64,000 nt of DNA from Streptomyces fuscichromogenes (lineage in GTDB: Bacteria > Actinomycetota > Actinomycetes > Streptomycetales > Streptomycetaceae), in assembly GCF_014645815.1 (NCBI RefSeq), contig NZ_BMML01000014.1, positions 1 through 64,000 on the forward strand, in the 5' to 3' direction. Under the pieces are notes generated by a model. It did not search any database. It was not told the origin of the DNA and saw only the letters and a list, made by a program, of their open reading frames with translations. Both the position numbers and the translations under genes were made by a program. This document shows, piece after piece, positions 1 through 8,050 of the stretch (its first letter is position 1; each line of letters opens with the position of its first letter).

Positions 1-291
1 GCCGACCTCGCGCTGCCGATCGAGGAGCTGGAGCTCACGGTCCGCTCCTACAACTGCCTCAAGCGTGAGGGCATCCACTCCGTGGGTGAGCTCGTGGCAC
101 GCTCCGAGGCGGACCTCCTGGACATCCGCAACTTCGGTGCGAAGTCCATCGACGAGGTCAAGGCGAAGCTGGCCGGCATGGGCCTGGCCCTGAAGGACAG
201 CCCGCCCGGATTCGACCCCACGGCTGCGGCCGACGCCTTCGGCGCGGACGACGACGTGGACGCGGGCTTCGTGGAGACCGAGCAGTACTAG
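1..291 (+). CDS. rpoA: RNA polymerase alpha subunit, C-terminal fragment (partial)
   Basis: The window opens inside this gene; 96 codons remain, read in frame from base 1. The visible part is the alpha C-terminal domain, the helix-hairpin-helix module that contacts UP elements and activators. The segment with ELELTVRSYNCLKREGI and RNFGAKSIDEVKAKL is the standard alphaCTD core. It is followed by a short acidic tail ending in ETEQY, as in other Streptomyces alpha subunits. rplQ and truA follow in the same direction, the usual end of the alpha ribosomal operon. Identity is secure; the N-terminal domain lies outside the window. Confidence 0.97.
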   Translation, partial: ADLALPIEELELTVRSYNCLKREGIHSVGELVARSEADLLDIRNFGAKSIDEVKAKLAGMGLALKDSPPGFDPTAAADAFGADDDVDAGFVETEQY

Positions 292-340
292 GAGCTCGGG
301 CCATACGGTCCGTACCCGGGTGCGGGTGCGCTGTGCTTGA

Positions 341-375
341 TCGCGCAGTTCCCCGCGCCCCTTCCGGAGGCGCCC
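341..375 (+). repeat. Interspersed GC-rich element, copy a (rpoA-rplQ gap)
   Basis: Core CGCGCAGTTCCCCGCGCCCC followed by a short GC hairpin (GCGCC...GGCGC). The same core recurs at about 1004, 13468, 18592, 23117 (reverse), 23246 and 36378 (reverse). It sits between two co-oriented genes that are normally co-transcribed, so it may act as an attenuator or mRNA-stability hairpin, or be neutral repeat DNA. Confidence 0.6.
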
Positions 376-472
376 CTGCGGGGCTGCCTCCGGATCTCCG
401 ACGGGCGACCGCCCGCTCGGATACTGACTTCGGTACCTGACACGGCCGGAGCAGACACACAGGAGAAGAACC

Positions 473-970
473 ATGCCGAAGCCCACCAAGGGTGCCCGTC
501 TGGGCGGCAGTGCCGCGCACGAGAAGCTGCTCCTCGCGAACCTCGCGAAGGCGCTCTTCGAGCACGGCCGCATCACCACCACCGAGGCCAAGGCGCGCCG
601 TCTGCGCCCGTACGCCGAGCGTCTGGTCACCAAGGCGAAGAAGGGCGACCTTCACAACCGCCGTCAGGTGCTCCAGGTCATCACGGACAAGAGCATCGTG
701 CACACGCTCTTCACCGAGATCGGCCCGCGGTACGAGAACCGTCCCGGTGGCTACACCCGCATCACCAAGATCGGTAACCGTCGTGGCGACAACGCGCCCA
801 TGGCTGTCATCGAGCTGGTCGAGGCGCTGACGGTTGCCCAGCAGGCGACCGGTGAGGCCGAGGCCGCGACGAAGCGTGCGGTCAAGGAGGCCGAGGAGAC
901 CAAGGTCGAGGAGACCAAGGCCGACGAGGCTCCGGCCGACGAGGCTGCCGAGGAGTCCAAGGAGGCGTAA
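473..970 (+). CDS. rplQ: 50S ribosomal protein L17
   Basis: A structural protein of the large ribosomal subunit. The N-terminal 120 residues carry the L17 signature (KGARLGGSAAHEKLLLANL, then TTTEAKARRLRPYAERLVTKAK). The protein is 165 residues against about 127 in E. coli. The extra length is an Ala/Glu/Lys-rich acidic tail (EEAEETKVEETKADEAPADE region) typical of actinobacterial L17. The start is ATG with AGGAGAAG placed 6-7 bases upstream. It follows rpoA after a 180-bp gap holding a GC-rich repeat, and truA lies downstream. Confidence 0.98.
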   Translation: MPKPTKGARLGGSAAHEKLLLANLAKALFEHGRITTTEAKARRLRPYAERLVTKAKKGDLHNRRQVLQVITDKSIVHTLFTEIGPRYENRPGGYTRITKIGNRRGDNAPMAVIELVEALTVAQQATGEAEAATKRAVKEAEETKVEETKADEAPADEAAEESKEA

Positions 971-980
971 GCGTCCTTTG

Positions 981-1035
981 GCTGCGGCGCCGTCGTGGTT
1001 GCTCGCGCAGTTCCCCGCGCCCCTTCGGGGGCGCG
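981..1035 (+). repeat. Interspersed GC-rich element, copy b, terminator-like
   Basis: Longer copy of the family: GGCGCCGTCGTGGTTGCTC leads into GCGCAGTTCCCCGCGCCCC and a hairpin GCGCCCC-TTCG-GGGGCGC. The leader part is the reverse complement of sequence flanking the reverse copies at 23116 and 36378, so the element is about 50-60 bp rather than just the hairpin. It lies between rplQ and truA. Confidence 0.6.
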
Positions 1036-1096
1036 TCAGTGGGCCCGTTCCTTTCCAGGGACGGGCCCGCTTTTCTTGTCCTGAGAGGATTTCCCT

Positions 1097-1942
1097 GTGA
1101 GTGACGACGTTCAGCCCGGCCACGTCCGTATCCGTCTCGACCTGTCCTACGACGGGTCCCACTTCCACGGCTGGGCCAAGCAGGCCGGGGGGAAGCGGAC
1201 CGTGCAGGGGGAGATCGAGGACGCGCTGCGGGTCGTCACGCGGTCGCGGGACGCCGGGTACGAGCTGACCGTGGCCGGGCGGACGGACGCGGGGGTGCAT
1301 GCGCGGGGACAGGTGGCGCATGTCGATCTGCCGGCCGGGGTGTGGGAGGAGCAGCGGGAGAAGCTGCTGAAGCGGCTCGCGGGGCGGCTGCCGAAGGACG
1401 TGCGGGTGTGGTCGGTCGGCGAGGCGCCGGCGGGGTTCAACGCGCGGTTCGCGGCGCTGTGGCGGCGGTACGTGTACCGGGTCGGGGACCGGCCGGGAGG
1501 CGTGGACCCGCTGCTGCGCAACCACGTGCTGTGGCACGACTGGGAGCTGGACGTCGAGGTGATGGACGCCGCAGCGAAGTCGTTGGTGGGGGAACACGAC
1601 TTCGCCGCTTATGCGAAGAAGCGCGAGGGCGCGACGACCATCCGGGAGATCCTCGGCTTCGGGGTGAGCCGGCGCGGTGACGGGGTCGTCGAGATCGAGG
1701 TCCGCGCCGACGCCTTCTGCCACAACCAGGTGCGGTCGATGGTCGGCGCGCTGCTGTTCGTGGGGGACGGGCACCGGGGCGTGGAGTGGCCGCGGAAGGT
1801 GCTGGACGCGGGGGTGCGGGACAGTGCCGTGCATGTCGTACGGCCGCACGGGCTGACCCTGGAGGAGGTCGCGTACCCGGCGGCCGACCAGCTGCTGGAA
1901 CGGCAGCGGCAGGCACGCCGGGTACGGGTGCGGACGGTCTGA
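1097..1942 (+). CDS. truA: tRNA pseudouridine(38-40) synthase
   Basis: Isomerises uridines 38-40 in the anticodon arm of tRNAs. The family signature is present: LDLSYDGSHFHGWAKQ near the N-terminus and the catalytic aspartate in GRTDAGVHARG at about residue 64. RVGDRPGG and a C-terminal RSMVGALLFVGDG motif follow. The length of 281 residues fits actinobacterial TruA. The GTG start has GAGAGGA about 6 bases upstream. It is the last gene of the rpoA-rplQ-truA run; the next gene is convergent and ends only 4 bp away. Confidence 0.96.
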   Translation: MSDDVQPGHVRIRLDLSYDGSHFHGWAKQAGGKRTVQGEIEDALRVVTRSRDAGYELTVAGRTDAGVHARGQVAHVDLPAGVWEEQREKLLKRLAGRLPKDVRVWSVGEAPAGFNARFAALWRRYVYRVGDRPGGVDPLLRNHVLWHDWELDVEVMDAAAKSLVGEHDFAAYAKKREGATTIREILGFGVSRRGDGVVEIEVRADAFCHNQVRSMVGALLFVGDGHRGVEWPRKVLDAGVRDSAVHVVRPHGLTLEEVAYPAADQLLERQRQARRVRVRTV

Positions 1943-1946
1943 GGAG

Positions 1947-3977
1947 TCAGCCGGCCAGGACCTTCCTGAAGGTCGGCTCCAGGAAGGGTTCGAGGGACTT
2001 GGCGTAGCCGCCGGTCATGTGGCTGTTGTCCCAGTAGACGACGTGCCCGCCGATCACCGCGGGGCAGTAGCCGTTCGCGCAGAAGGCGGGGAGCGGGTTG
2101 ATGACCGTGGCCCCGTACTCCTCGGCGACCTCGCGTTCCAGCTTGCGGAAGTCGGGCAGGTCGACGGCGGTCTCGGAGGCCAGGGTGCACTCGGCGGGGT
2201 GGGCCGAGTTCTCCGCCAGGCAGTCCGGGATGTTGAAGGTCGGCTTCGGGGTGTCGGCCAGGTAGACCAGCTCCGAGCCCATGGCCCTGAGCTTCCTGAA
2301 CGTGTCCACGGCGCCCGCGCGCACGGTCGTGTACTGCACGCGGTTGGCCACCACGATGACGTCCGGCTTGAGCTTCTTGATGTAGGCGAGGGCGGTCGTG
2401 CGCCACTGCGGGCACTCCGTGTACGCGCGTCCCAGGTCCTCGCGAGTGATCTTGTAGACCTCGGGGGAGCAGCCGCTCTTGATCACCGTGACGACCTTGA
2501 CGTGCAGCTTGCGGCCGAGCGTGTCGAAGGCGTTGCCCCACTGGTAGGCGTGCGAGTCGCCGAGCAGCACCATGGTCCGGTCCGACGTCCGGTCGCCGAT
2601 GACGCAGTCGTCGTGCGGGGTGAAGCTGGTGACCAGCAGCTGGTCGATGCAGCCGTGGTCGCCCCGGTCGTCCGGGGACTTCAGCAGCGCGCTCTCGCTG
2701 ATCTCGGGGGCGCTGCGTTCGGTCACCGCCCGCTCCACGGACCTGGTGCCGTCGAAGCCGGTGAGGGCGGCGGCGGTGCCCGCGGTGCCGAAGGACAGGT
2801 TGAGCGGTACCTGGAGGGCGACCACCATGGCGACGGCGGAAGTGGCCGTCAGGGTGCCGCCGGTGAGGATGCCCCGCCAGGGGCGGACGACGAGCTTCAC
2901 GTTCTCCCGGAAACGCTTCTCGACGACGTAGTGCGTCGCGATGGCGACGAGGAAGGAGAGGACCGCCACCCGGAAGCGGTCCGAGTAGCCGAACTCCCAG
3001 CCGATGATGTGCGGCCAGAGGATCAGCAGCGGCCAGTGCCACAGGTACCAGCCGTAGCTGACCTTGCCGATGAAGTCGAGGACCGGGTTGTCGAGGAGCC
3101 GCTCCACGCCGAGGCGCGGGTTGGCGCAGCCGCCGGCGATGATCAGCCAGGCGCCGAGCACGGGGCCGAGGACGGCGTATCCCGGCAGCGGGGTGTTCTC
3201 CGTGATCAGCAGGCCGGTGACCAGGGTGGTGGCCAGGCCGAGCCAGGAGACGACCGCGGCCAGGCCCCGCGGCATGCGGGAGATCACGGGAGCCCAGAGC
3301 GCGAGCAGGACACCGAAGGCGAGTTCCCAGATGCGGGACTGGGTGCCGAAGTAGGCCAGCGGCTGGTTGCTGGTGGTCTCGGTGTAGCCCAGGTGGAACG
3401 AGCCGCCCACCACGGCCATCAGGACCACGCCGACCAGGACCCGGTTGCGGCGGAACACGAGCCTGCTGAGCCAGGCCACGACGACGAGCACGATCGGGGT
3501 GGCGAGGTAGAACTGCTCCTCGATGCCCAGTGACCAGAAGTGCTGGTACGGGGACTGGCTGCCGTCGTTGGCGAAGTAGTCGGTGCCGTTCTCGGCCAGC
3601 CGCCAGTTGATGACGCTCAGCGAGGCGGCGAGCCCGTCGTCCATGTAGCTGCGGAAGCTGAACGGGCTCGCGTAGAGCCAGGACAGGACGCCGGTGGCGA
3701 CGATGGTGAGGGCGGCGCCCGGGGCCAGGCGGCGGAAGCGGCGGGCCCAGAACCTGCTCAGGGACACCTTGCCGGTCCTGTCGATCTCGGCGAGCAGCTG
3801 GCTGCCGATGAGGAAGCCGCTGAGCACGAAGCTGACGTCCACGCCACCGTGGATGTCGAGGATGCCGGTGTGCATGCAGACGACCATGATGATGGCGACG
3901 GCACGCAGGCCCTGGATGTCCGGCCGGTACTTGCGAAGGCGTTCTGTCTCCGCGGCCGATGAACGATGGCTGGTCAC
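1947..3977 (-). CDS. Acyltransferase-3 / SGNH-domain membrane protein (OafA/YrhL family)
   Basis: A predicted inner-membrane O-acyltransferase that transfers acyl groups to an exported polysaccharide. The N-terminal half begins YRPDIQGLRAVAIIMVV, the hallmark of the acyltransferase-3 family, and has about ten hydrophobic helices. Its FVLSGFLIG motif and RRFRRLAPG segment are typical. The C-terminal 220 residues form an SGNH esterase-like domain, with the nucleophile motif VLLGDSHAYQWG and the terminal Asp/His motif WDNSHMT. The total of 676 residues matches this two-domain architecture. The GTG start at 3977 is preferred because GGAGAG lies just upstream; the frame runs open further upstream without family homology. 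It is the last gene of the leftward polysaccharide block. Confidence 0.9.
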   Translation of the reverse strand: MTSHRSSAAETERLRKYRPDIQGLRAVAIIMVVCMHTGILDIHGGVDVSFVLSGFLIGSQLLAEIDRTGKVSLSRFWARRFRRLAPGAALTIVATGVLSWLYASPFSFRSYMDDGLAASLSVINWRLAENGTDYFANDGSQSPYQHFWSLGIEEQFYLATPIVLVVVAWLSRLVFRRNRVLVGVVLMAVVGGSFHLGYTETTSNQPLAYFGTQSRIWELAFGVLLALWAPVISRMPRGLAAVVSWLGLATTLVTGLLITENTPLPGYAVLGPVLGAWLIIAGGCANPRLGVERLLDNPVLDFIGKVSYGWYLWHWPLLILWPHIIGWEFGYSDRFRVAVLSFLVAIATHYVVEKRFRENVKLVVRPWRGILTGGTLTATSAVAMVVALQVPLNLSFGTAGTAAALTGFDGTRSVERAVTERSAPEISESALLKSPDDRGDHGCIDQLLVTSFTPHDDCVIGDRTSDRTMVLLGDSHAYQWGNAFDTLGRKLHVKVVTVIKSGCSPEVYKITREDLGRAYTECPQWRTTALAYIKKLKPDVIVVANRVQYTTVRAGAVDTFRKLRAMGSELVYLADTPKPTFNIPDCLAENSAHPAECTLASETAVDLPDFRKLEREVAEEYGATVINPLPAFCANGYCPAVIGGHVVYWDNSHMTGGYAKSLEPFLEPTFRKVLAG

Positions 3978-4020
3978 GTCTCTCCAGTAGTCCGGTGACT
4001 GTCCGGGCCGGGCGGCGGCT

Positions 4021-5121
4021 TCAGTGGACCGTCGGGCAGGCGACAGCCGTACCGCTGACGCGCACGCCCTGGGCGGGGATGCGGATGCCGCACGACAGCC
4101 GCAGCTGGGCGGGCAGTTCGTTCTGGGCGCCGACATGGGTGTGGCAGCCCACGACGACCTCACGAAGAATCGATTCGGTGCCGATCGTGGAGTCGTGGTC
4201 CACCACGGACTCGTGCACCAGGGCACCGTCGGCGACGGTGACGTGGGCGCCGATGATGGAGCGGTGGACGACCACGTGCGGGCCGATCACGGCGCCCGGC
4301 CCGATCGTCGAGCCGCCGGTCACGCGTGCGGTCGGGTGCACCACGGCGGTGGGGTCGATCAGGGCCTCGGCCGCTCCTTGCACCAGGGGCGAGGCCGCCC
4401 TGCCGGTGATCAGGTCGGCGGAGCCGTGCACGAAGGCCAGCGGGGTGCCGAGGTCGCGCCAGTAGTCGTCGGTGGTGTGGCCGAAGACCCGCCCGCCGCC
4501 CGCGACGAGCCGGGGGAAGGTCTCCTGCTCGACGGAGACCTCCCGGTCGCCCGGGATGGCGTCCAGGACGGACCGCCGGAAGACGTAGCAGCCCGCGTTG
4601 ATCTGGTCGGTGACGCACTCCTGCGGCGTCTTCGGCTTCTCCAGGAAGGAGAGCACCCGGCCCGCCCCGTCGGTGGGGACCAGGCCGAAGGCGCGCGGGT
4701 CGGCGACCCGGGTGAGATGCAGGGTGACGTCCGCGCCCCGGGCCTCGTGGTGCGCCAGCAGGGCGCCGAGGTCGACGCCGGACAGGATGTCGCCGTTGAG
4801 GACGAGGACCGGGGCGTCCGGCGTGTCGCCGCGCAGCAGCCGGCCGGCGTTGCGGATCGCCCCGCCCGTGCCGAGGGGGACCTCCTCCACGGCGTACGAG
4901 ATCGCCAGGTCCTGGGAGAAGTCCTTGAACTCCTCCTCGAAGAGGCTCGCGAGATACGAGGTCGCGAAGACCACGTGCCCGACGCCGGCCGCGGTCAGCT
5001 TGGCGATCTGGTGCCGGATGAAGGAGGCACCCGCGACCCCGAGCAGCGGCTTGGGGGTGTGGTTGGTCAGCGGTCGCAGGCGGGTTCCCTTGCCGCCCAC
5101 GAGGATGATGGCTTCCTGCAT
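4021..5121 (-). CDS. NDP-sugar pyrophosphorylase (GDP-mannose or glucose-1-phosphate nucleotidylyltransferase family)
   Basis: Predicted to make an activated sugar donor from a sugar-1-phosphate and an NTP. The N-terminus MQEAIILVGGKGTRLRPLT is the nucleotidyltransferase signature, followed by TPKPLLGV. LVLNGDILSG is the metal-binding aspartate region, and VSFLEKP-like (LSFLEKPKTP) and NAGCYVF motifs complete the Rossmann-like domain. Residues from about 255 contain hexapeptide repeats (left-handed beta helix), as in two-domain mannose-1-phosphate guanylyltransferases. The length is 366 residues. The ATG has GAGGAA 5 bases upstream. It is 14 bp from the glycosidase gene and so probably co-transcribed. 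Substrate cannot be read from sequence; mannose is suggested only by the neighbouring GH26-type gene. Confidence 0.85.
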   Translation of the reverse strand: MQEAIILVGGKGTRLRPLTNHTPKPLLGVAGASFIRHQIAKLTAAGVGHVVFATSYLASLFEEEFKDFSQDLAISYAVEEVPLGTGGAIRNAGRLLRGDTPDAPVLVLNGDILSGVDLGALLAHHEARGADVTLHLTRVADPRAFGLVPTDGAGRVLSFLEKPKTPQECVTDQINAGCYVFRRSVLDAIPGDREVSVEQETFPRLVAGGGRVFGHTTDDYWRDLGTPLAFVHGSADLITGRAASPLVQGAAEALIDPTAVVHPTARVTGGSTIGPGAVIGPHVVVHRSIIGAHVTVADGALVHESVVDHDSTIGTESILREVVVGCHTHVGAQNELPAQLRLSCGIRIPAQGVRVSGTAVACPTVH

Positions 5122-5135
5122 GATTCCTCGCTCGG

Positions 5136-6362
5136 TCAGCTCGTGGTGCCGGTGCCGGGGCCCGCGTAGTCGGAGGCGAAACAGGCCTTGATGGCCTTCT
5201 CGCTCAGGGGACGGCCCGCGAAGTCGAGCCGGGAGGCCGTCCTGTCGTCCGGCGGGGTGTTGGGGTCGTCCTCGAAGTGGATCGACCACCAGTACACGCC
5301 CTGCATGTGCCGCTCCTGGACGACCTGGCAGACGGCCGTGTACCAGTTGGCCTGCACCTTCGTGTTGACCTTGCGATGGCTGTAGAAGTCGCCCGGGGCG
5401 TGGTAGGCGCCGTTCATGGCACCGATGCCGGACTCGGAGACGAGGATCTTCGGCAGGGTGCCGGTCGCCTTCCGGTCCAGCCACTTGTCCCAGCCGTCGA
5501 CCAGGTCCTTCACGGGTGCGGTGTCCGGCACCTTGACGGGGAAGTAGGCGTCGACGCCGAGGTGGTTGACGGGCATGTTGATGCGGCCCGTGACGTAGTT
5601 GTCCCAGTTGGCGTCGTAGGCGATCTCGCCGGAGAAGGTCTTCTCGGCGGAGTCGACCAGGGTGTTCCAGCCCGGGTCGCCCTCCAGGGAGTTGAGTTCG
5701 GTGCCGATCACGAAGGTGTTCGTCCTCGTCTCGTCGGCGGCCTTGAGGTACGGGGTGACGAGCTTCCTGTACGAGGCGAACCAGGCGGAGCGGGAGGCGG
5801 GCTCGACGTCGCCGCGCCAGCCGTCCTCGGGCTTCAGGGACGACTCGTCCATGATCGGGCGCAACCGGGTGCGGAAACCGGCGTCCTTGAACACCTTCAG
5901 GACCCGCTCCAGCCGCTGCGGGGTCGGCGTCTTCGCCCCCGCCCACACCTCGTCGGACGTGCCGCTCTTCGTATAGAAGGGGAAGGAGACCGACACCGAG
6001 TTGGCGCCCAGCCCGATCAGGTACTCGGCCTGTTTGCGGGCCTGCTTCTCGACGAAGTCGCCGGAGAGGGTCTTCCGGTCGTCCTCCCAGTAGATCTGCA
6101 CGCCCCACTGCGGCATGCCCGCCTTCCAGACCTTGGCGACCTGGAGGTCCTCGGCGGACGCGGAGGGGGAGGCGGCTGTCGTACCGGGGCGGGTGCCGTC
6201 GTCCGGGGTGGTGGACTCGGCGGGGTCGTCGAGGACGAGGCGGGGCAGGGCCGAGCCCGCCTGCCAGCGCACCGGGTGGTCGCCGAGGACGAACGGGGTG
6301 CCCACCACGAGGGTGAGCACGGCCACCGGGAAGATGGCGAGCAGGGGCAGTCGCGAACGCAT
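5136..6362 (-). CDS. Membrane-anchored TIM-barrel glycoside hydrolase (GH-A clan, GH113-like)
   Basis: A predicted extracytoplasmic glycosidase. Residues 5-25 (LPLLAIFPVAVLTLVVGTPF) form a single N-terminal membrane anchor or uncleaved signal, followed by a Thr/Ser/Pro linker. The catalytic domain from about 70 has GVQIYW, LGANSVSVSFPFY and LRPIMDESS. Candidate catalytic glutamates are Glu222 in FVIGTELNSLEG (acid/base) and Glu310 in ILVSESGIG (nucleophile), a spacing and context that resemble GH113 beta-mannanases. The protein is 408 residues. It sits between the GT2 synthase (20 bp upstream) and the pyrophosphorylase (14 bp downstream), so it may trim or release the polymer being made. The family assignment is from memory and tentative; secretion and GH-A fold are more secure. 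Confidence 0.7.
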   Translation of the reverse strand: MRSRLPLLAIFPVAVLTLVVGTPFVLGDHPVRWQAGSALPRLVLDDPAESTTPDDGTRPGTTAASPSASAEDLQVAKVWKAGMPQWGVQIYWEDDRKTLSGDFVEKQARKQAEYLIGLGANSVSVSFPFYTKSGTSDEVWAGAKTPTPQRLERVLKVFKDAGFRTRLRPIMDESSLKPEDGWRGDVEPASRSAWFASYRKLVTPYLKAADETRTNTFVIGTELNSLEGDPGWNTLVDSAEKTFSGEIAYDANWDNYVTGRINMPVNHLGVDAYFPVKVPDTAPVKDLVDGWDKWLDRKATGTLPKILVSESGIGAMNGAYHAPGDFYSHRKVNTKVQANWYTAVCQVVQERHMQGVYWWSIHFEDDPNTPPDDRTASRLDFAGRPLSEKAIKACFASDYAGPGTGTTS

Positions 6363-6382
6363 GTCAGTGGGTGTCTTCCGGG

Positions 6383-7834
6383 TCAGGCGGGCTTGGCGAT
6401 CACGACGAACTTGTTCTCCTCGCGCCGGACGAACTTCACGAAGCCCTTGAAGCCGCCGAGCCCTTCCAGCACGGAGAAGACGGGGATGCACGCGACCACG
6501 ACGATCGGCTCCCACCACCTGCGCCGGCCGCTGAGCGACGCGAGCGCGTTCAGCCGCAGCCCCTCCCAGTACGTCCAGATGACGTAGGCGAAGTTCAGAG
6601 CCCAGAGCAGGACGACGGACTGGGTCACCGGCGAGGTGTTCATGTCGTTGATCAGCCAGCCGGCGAGCAGCACGGCGCCGATGTGCTGGAGCGGACCGAG
6701 GATCCAGGTGGCCACGCAGATCGACAGGAACCAGCGGTAGCGCAGCGGCACCGCCCGGTTGCAGCAGAGCGCCACCAGGCCCCAGGCCCAGCGTTCGCGC
6801 TGCTTGACGAAGTCGGCCGCGTTGGCGGGCGAGGCGCCGTAGCAGCGCCCGTTGAACCAGTCGCTGCGGCCCGGGTACCTGCGGCAGAAGGTCAGGGCGA
6901 GCCGGGCGTCCTCGACGATCTCCTTGGGGCCGAAGTCCCAGCCGATCTCGGCCTCGATTGACGCGCGTAGCACCAGCAGCTCGCCGTGCACTCCGGCTGC
7001 CGGGGTGCCGAGGCCGGTCAGGGCCCGGAAGCGGGCGATGTCGTCGGCGGGGCGCACCGCGTCGGCCAGCCAGGTGAAGAGGCTGACCGCGTTCTCGCGG
7101 GGGTAGGTCAGGATGCCCTGCGCCATGTGCTTGACCTCTTCGGGGGTCGCACGGCGCTGCCGGTTGATGAACTGGGCGAGCGAGGCCGCGGTGTCCGGGC
7201 CGACACCGGTGTCGTCGTCCATGTGCAGCACCCAGACGTATTCGAGGGCCTCGCCCTCGGCGATCCGCAGCTCGTGGGCGTAGTGGTTGGCGCGGGCCTT
7301 GAAGCGGGTGCCGTTGGCCGGGACGTAGTCCTTGGGGACGGTGATCACCCGGATCAGCGGGTGGGAGTCGGCGAGGCGGTCGATGTCCGCCGCGGCCTCG
7401 CAGCCCTCCTCGGTGAGGATGTCGACCCGCATGTAGGGGAACCACTCCGGCAGGTGCTCGACGTAGGAGAGGATCGAGCGCTCCAGGGCCGGGTACGTGT
7501 CGTGCCGTCCGATGGTCGGGCACAGCGCGATCAGGAAGTCCTGCTCGGCCGGTGCGGGCGGGGTCATCCGGTCGCTCTTGCGGACCCGGCGGCGGATCAG
7601 CAGGGCGCCCTGGAGACCGATCAGCACACCGGCCGCCGGCAGGGACCAGACGACCGTCAGGATCCAGCTCATCAGCGAGGAACTGGGCCGGTAGGACCAG
7701 AGTCCGAAGACGACCAGGAGGACGAACGGCAGCAGGAACGGCAGGATGCCGGGTTTCCACGAGGCGGTGCGCTTGGCCAGCTTCGCGTTGTGTCGCGAAT
7801 GCGGGGTTCCCCCGTCGACCACTGTCGATGCCAT
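6383..7834 (-). CDS. Membrane glycosyltransferase family 2, processive polysaccharide synthase type
   Basis: Predicted to polymerise sugars on the cytoplasmic face while extruding the chain. Two N-terminal membrane helices lie near residues 25-75. The cytosolic GT2 domain follows, with LHMDDDTGVG (DDD at residues 206-208, metal/UDP or GDP binding), EDARLALT and the QRERW motif at 345-349. The QxxRW motif is the mark of processive synthases such as cellulose, hyaluronan and mannan synthases. Three or more helices close the C-terminus (LSICVATWILGPLQHIG, LLWALNFAYVIW, and a third near 450). The length is 483 residues. The ATG at 7834 is chosen, with GGAAGAG about 14 bases upstream; the spacing is long, so the start is uncertain. 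It leads the tightly spaced GT2-GH-NTase-acyltransferase series. Confidence 0.88.
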   Translation of the reverse strand: MASTVVDGGTPHSRHNAKLAKRTASWKPGILPFLLPFVLLVVFGLWSYRPSSSLMSWILTVVWSLPAAGVLIGLQGALLIRRRVRKSDRMTPPAPAEQDFLIALCPTIGRHDTYPALERSILSYVEHLPEWFPYMRVDILTEEGCEAAADIDRLADSHPLIRVITVPKDYVPANGTRFKARANHYAHELRIAEGEALEYVWVLHMDDDTGVGPDTAASLAQFINRQRRATPEEVKHMAQGILTYPRENAVSLFTWLADAVRPADDIARFRALTGLGTPAAGVHGELLVLRASIEAEIGWDFGPKEIVEDARLALTFCRRYPGRSDWFNGRCYGASPANAADFVKQRERWAWGLVALCCNRAVPLRYRWFLSICVATWILGPLQHIGAVLLAGWLINDMNTSPVTQSVVLLWALNFAYVIWTYWEGLRLNALASLSGRRRWWEPIVVVACIPVFSVLEGLGGFKGFVKFVRREENKFVVIAKPA

Positions 7835-8050
7835 ACGGCTACATGCTCTTCCGTGAGATCGGTGGCGGCCGGACGGCATGGCACGGTGACGGGACGGGTG
7901 ACACGAGCAACCTCGTCCCACCCGCCTCGCTCCGGGCCGTGATGATGTCCCCCGGCGCCTTCTTCAGGCGGTTCTGCGGCCGGCTCGGATGCCCCCCCGG
8001 GCGACCTGCGCCGCCAGCCACACAAGAACTCAAATCTTGCCACGTAAGAA

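Noticed and set aside
158..1849. Very long open frames antisense to known genes (also at 2019-3533, 4024-5169, 40136-41875, 47784-49319, 55206-57248)
   Set aside because: They mirror real genes, have the wrong codon bias and no homology; GC-rich third positions keep opposite frames open.
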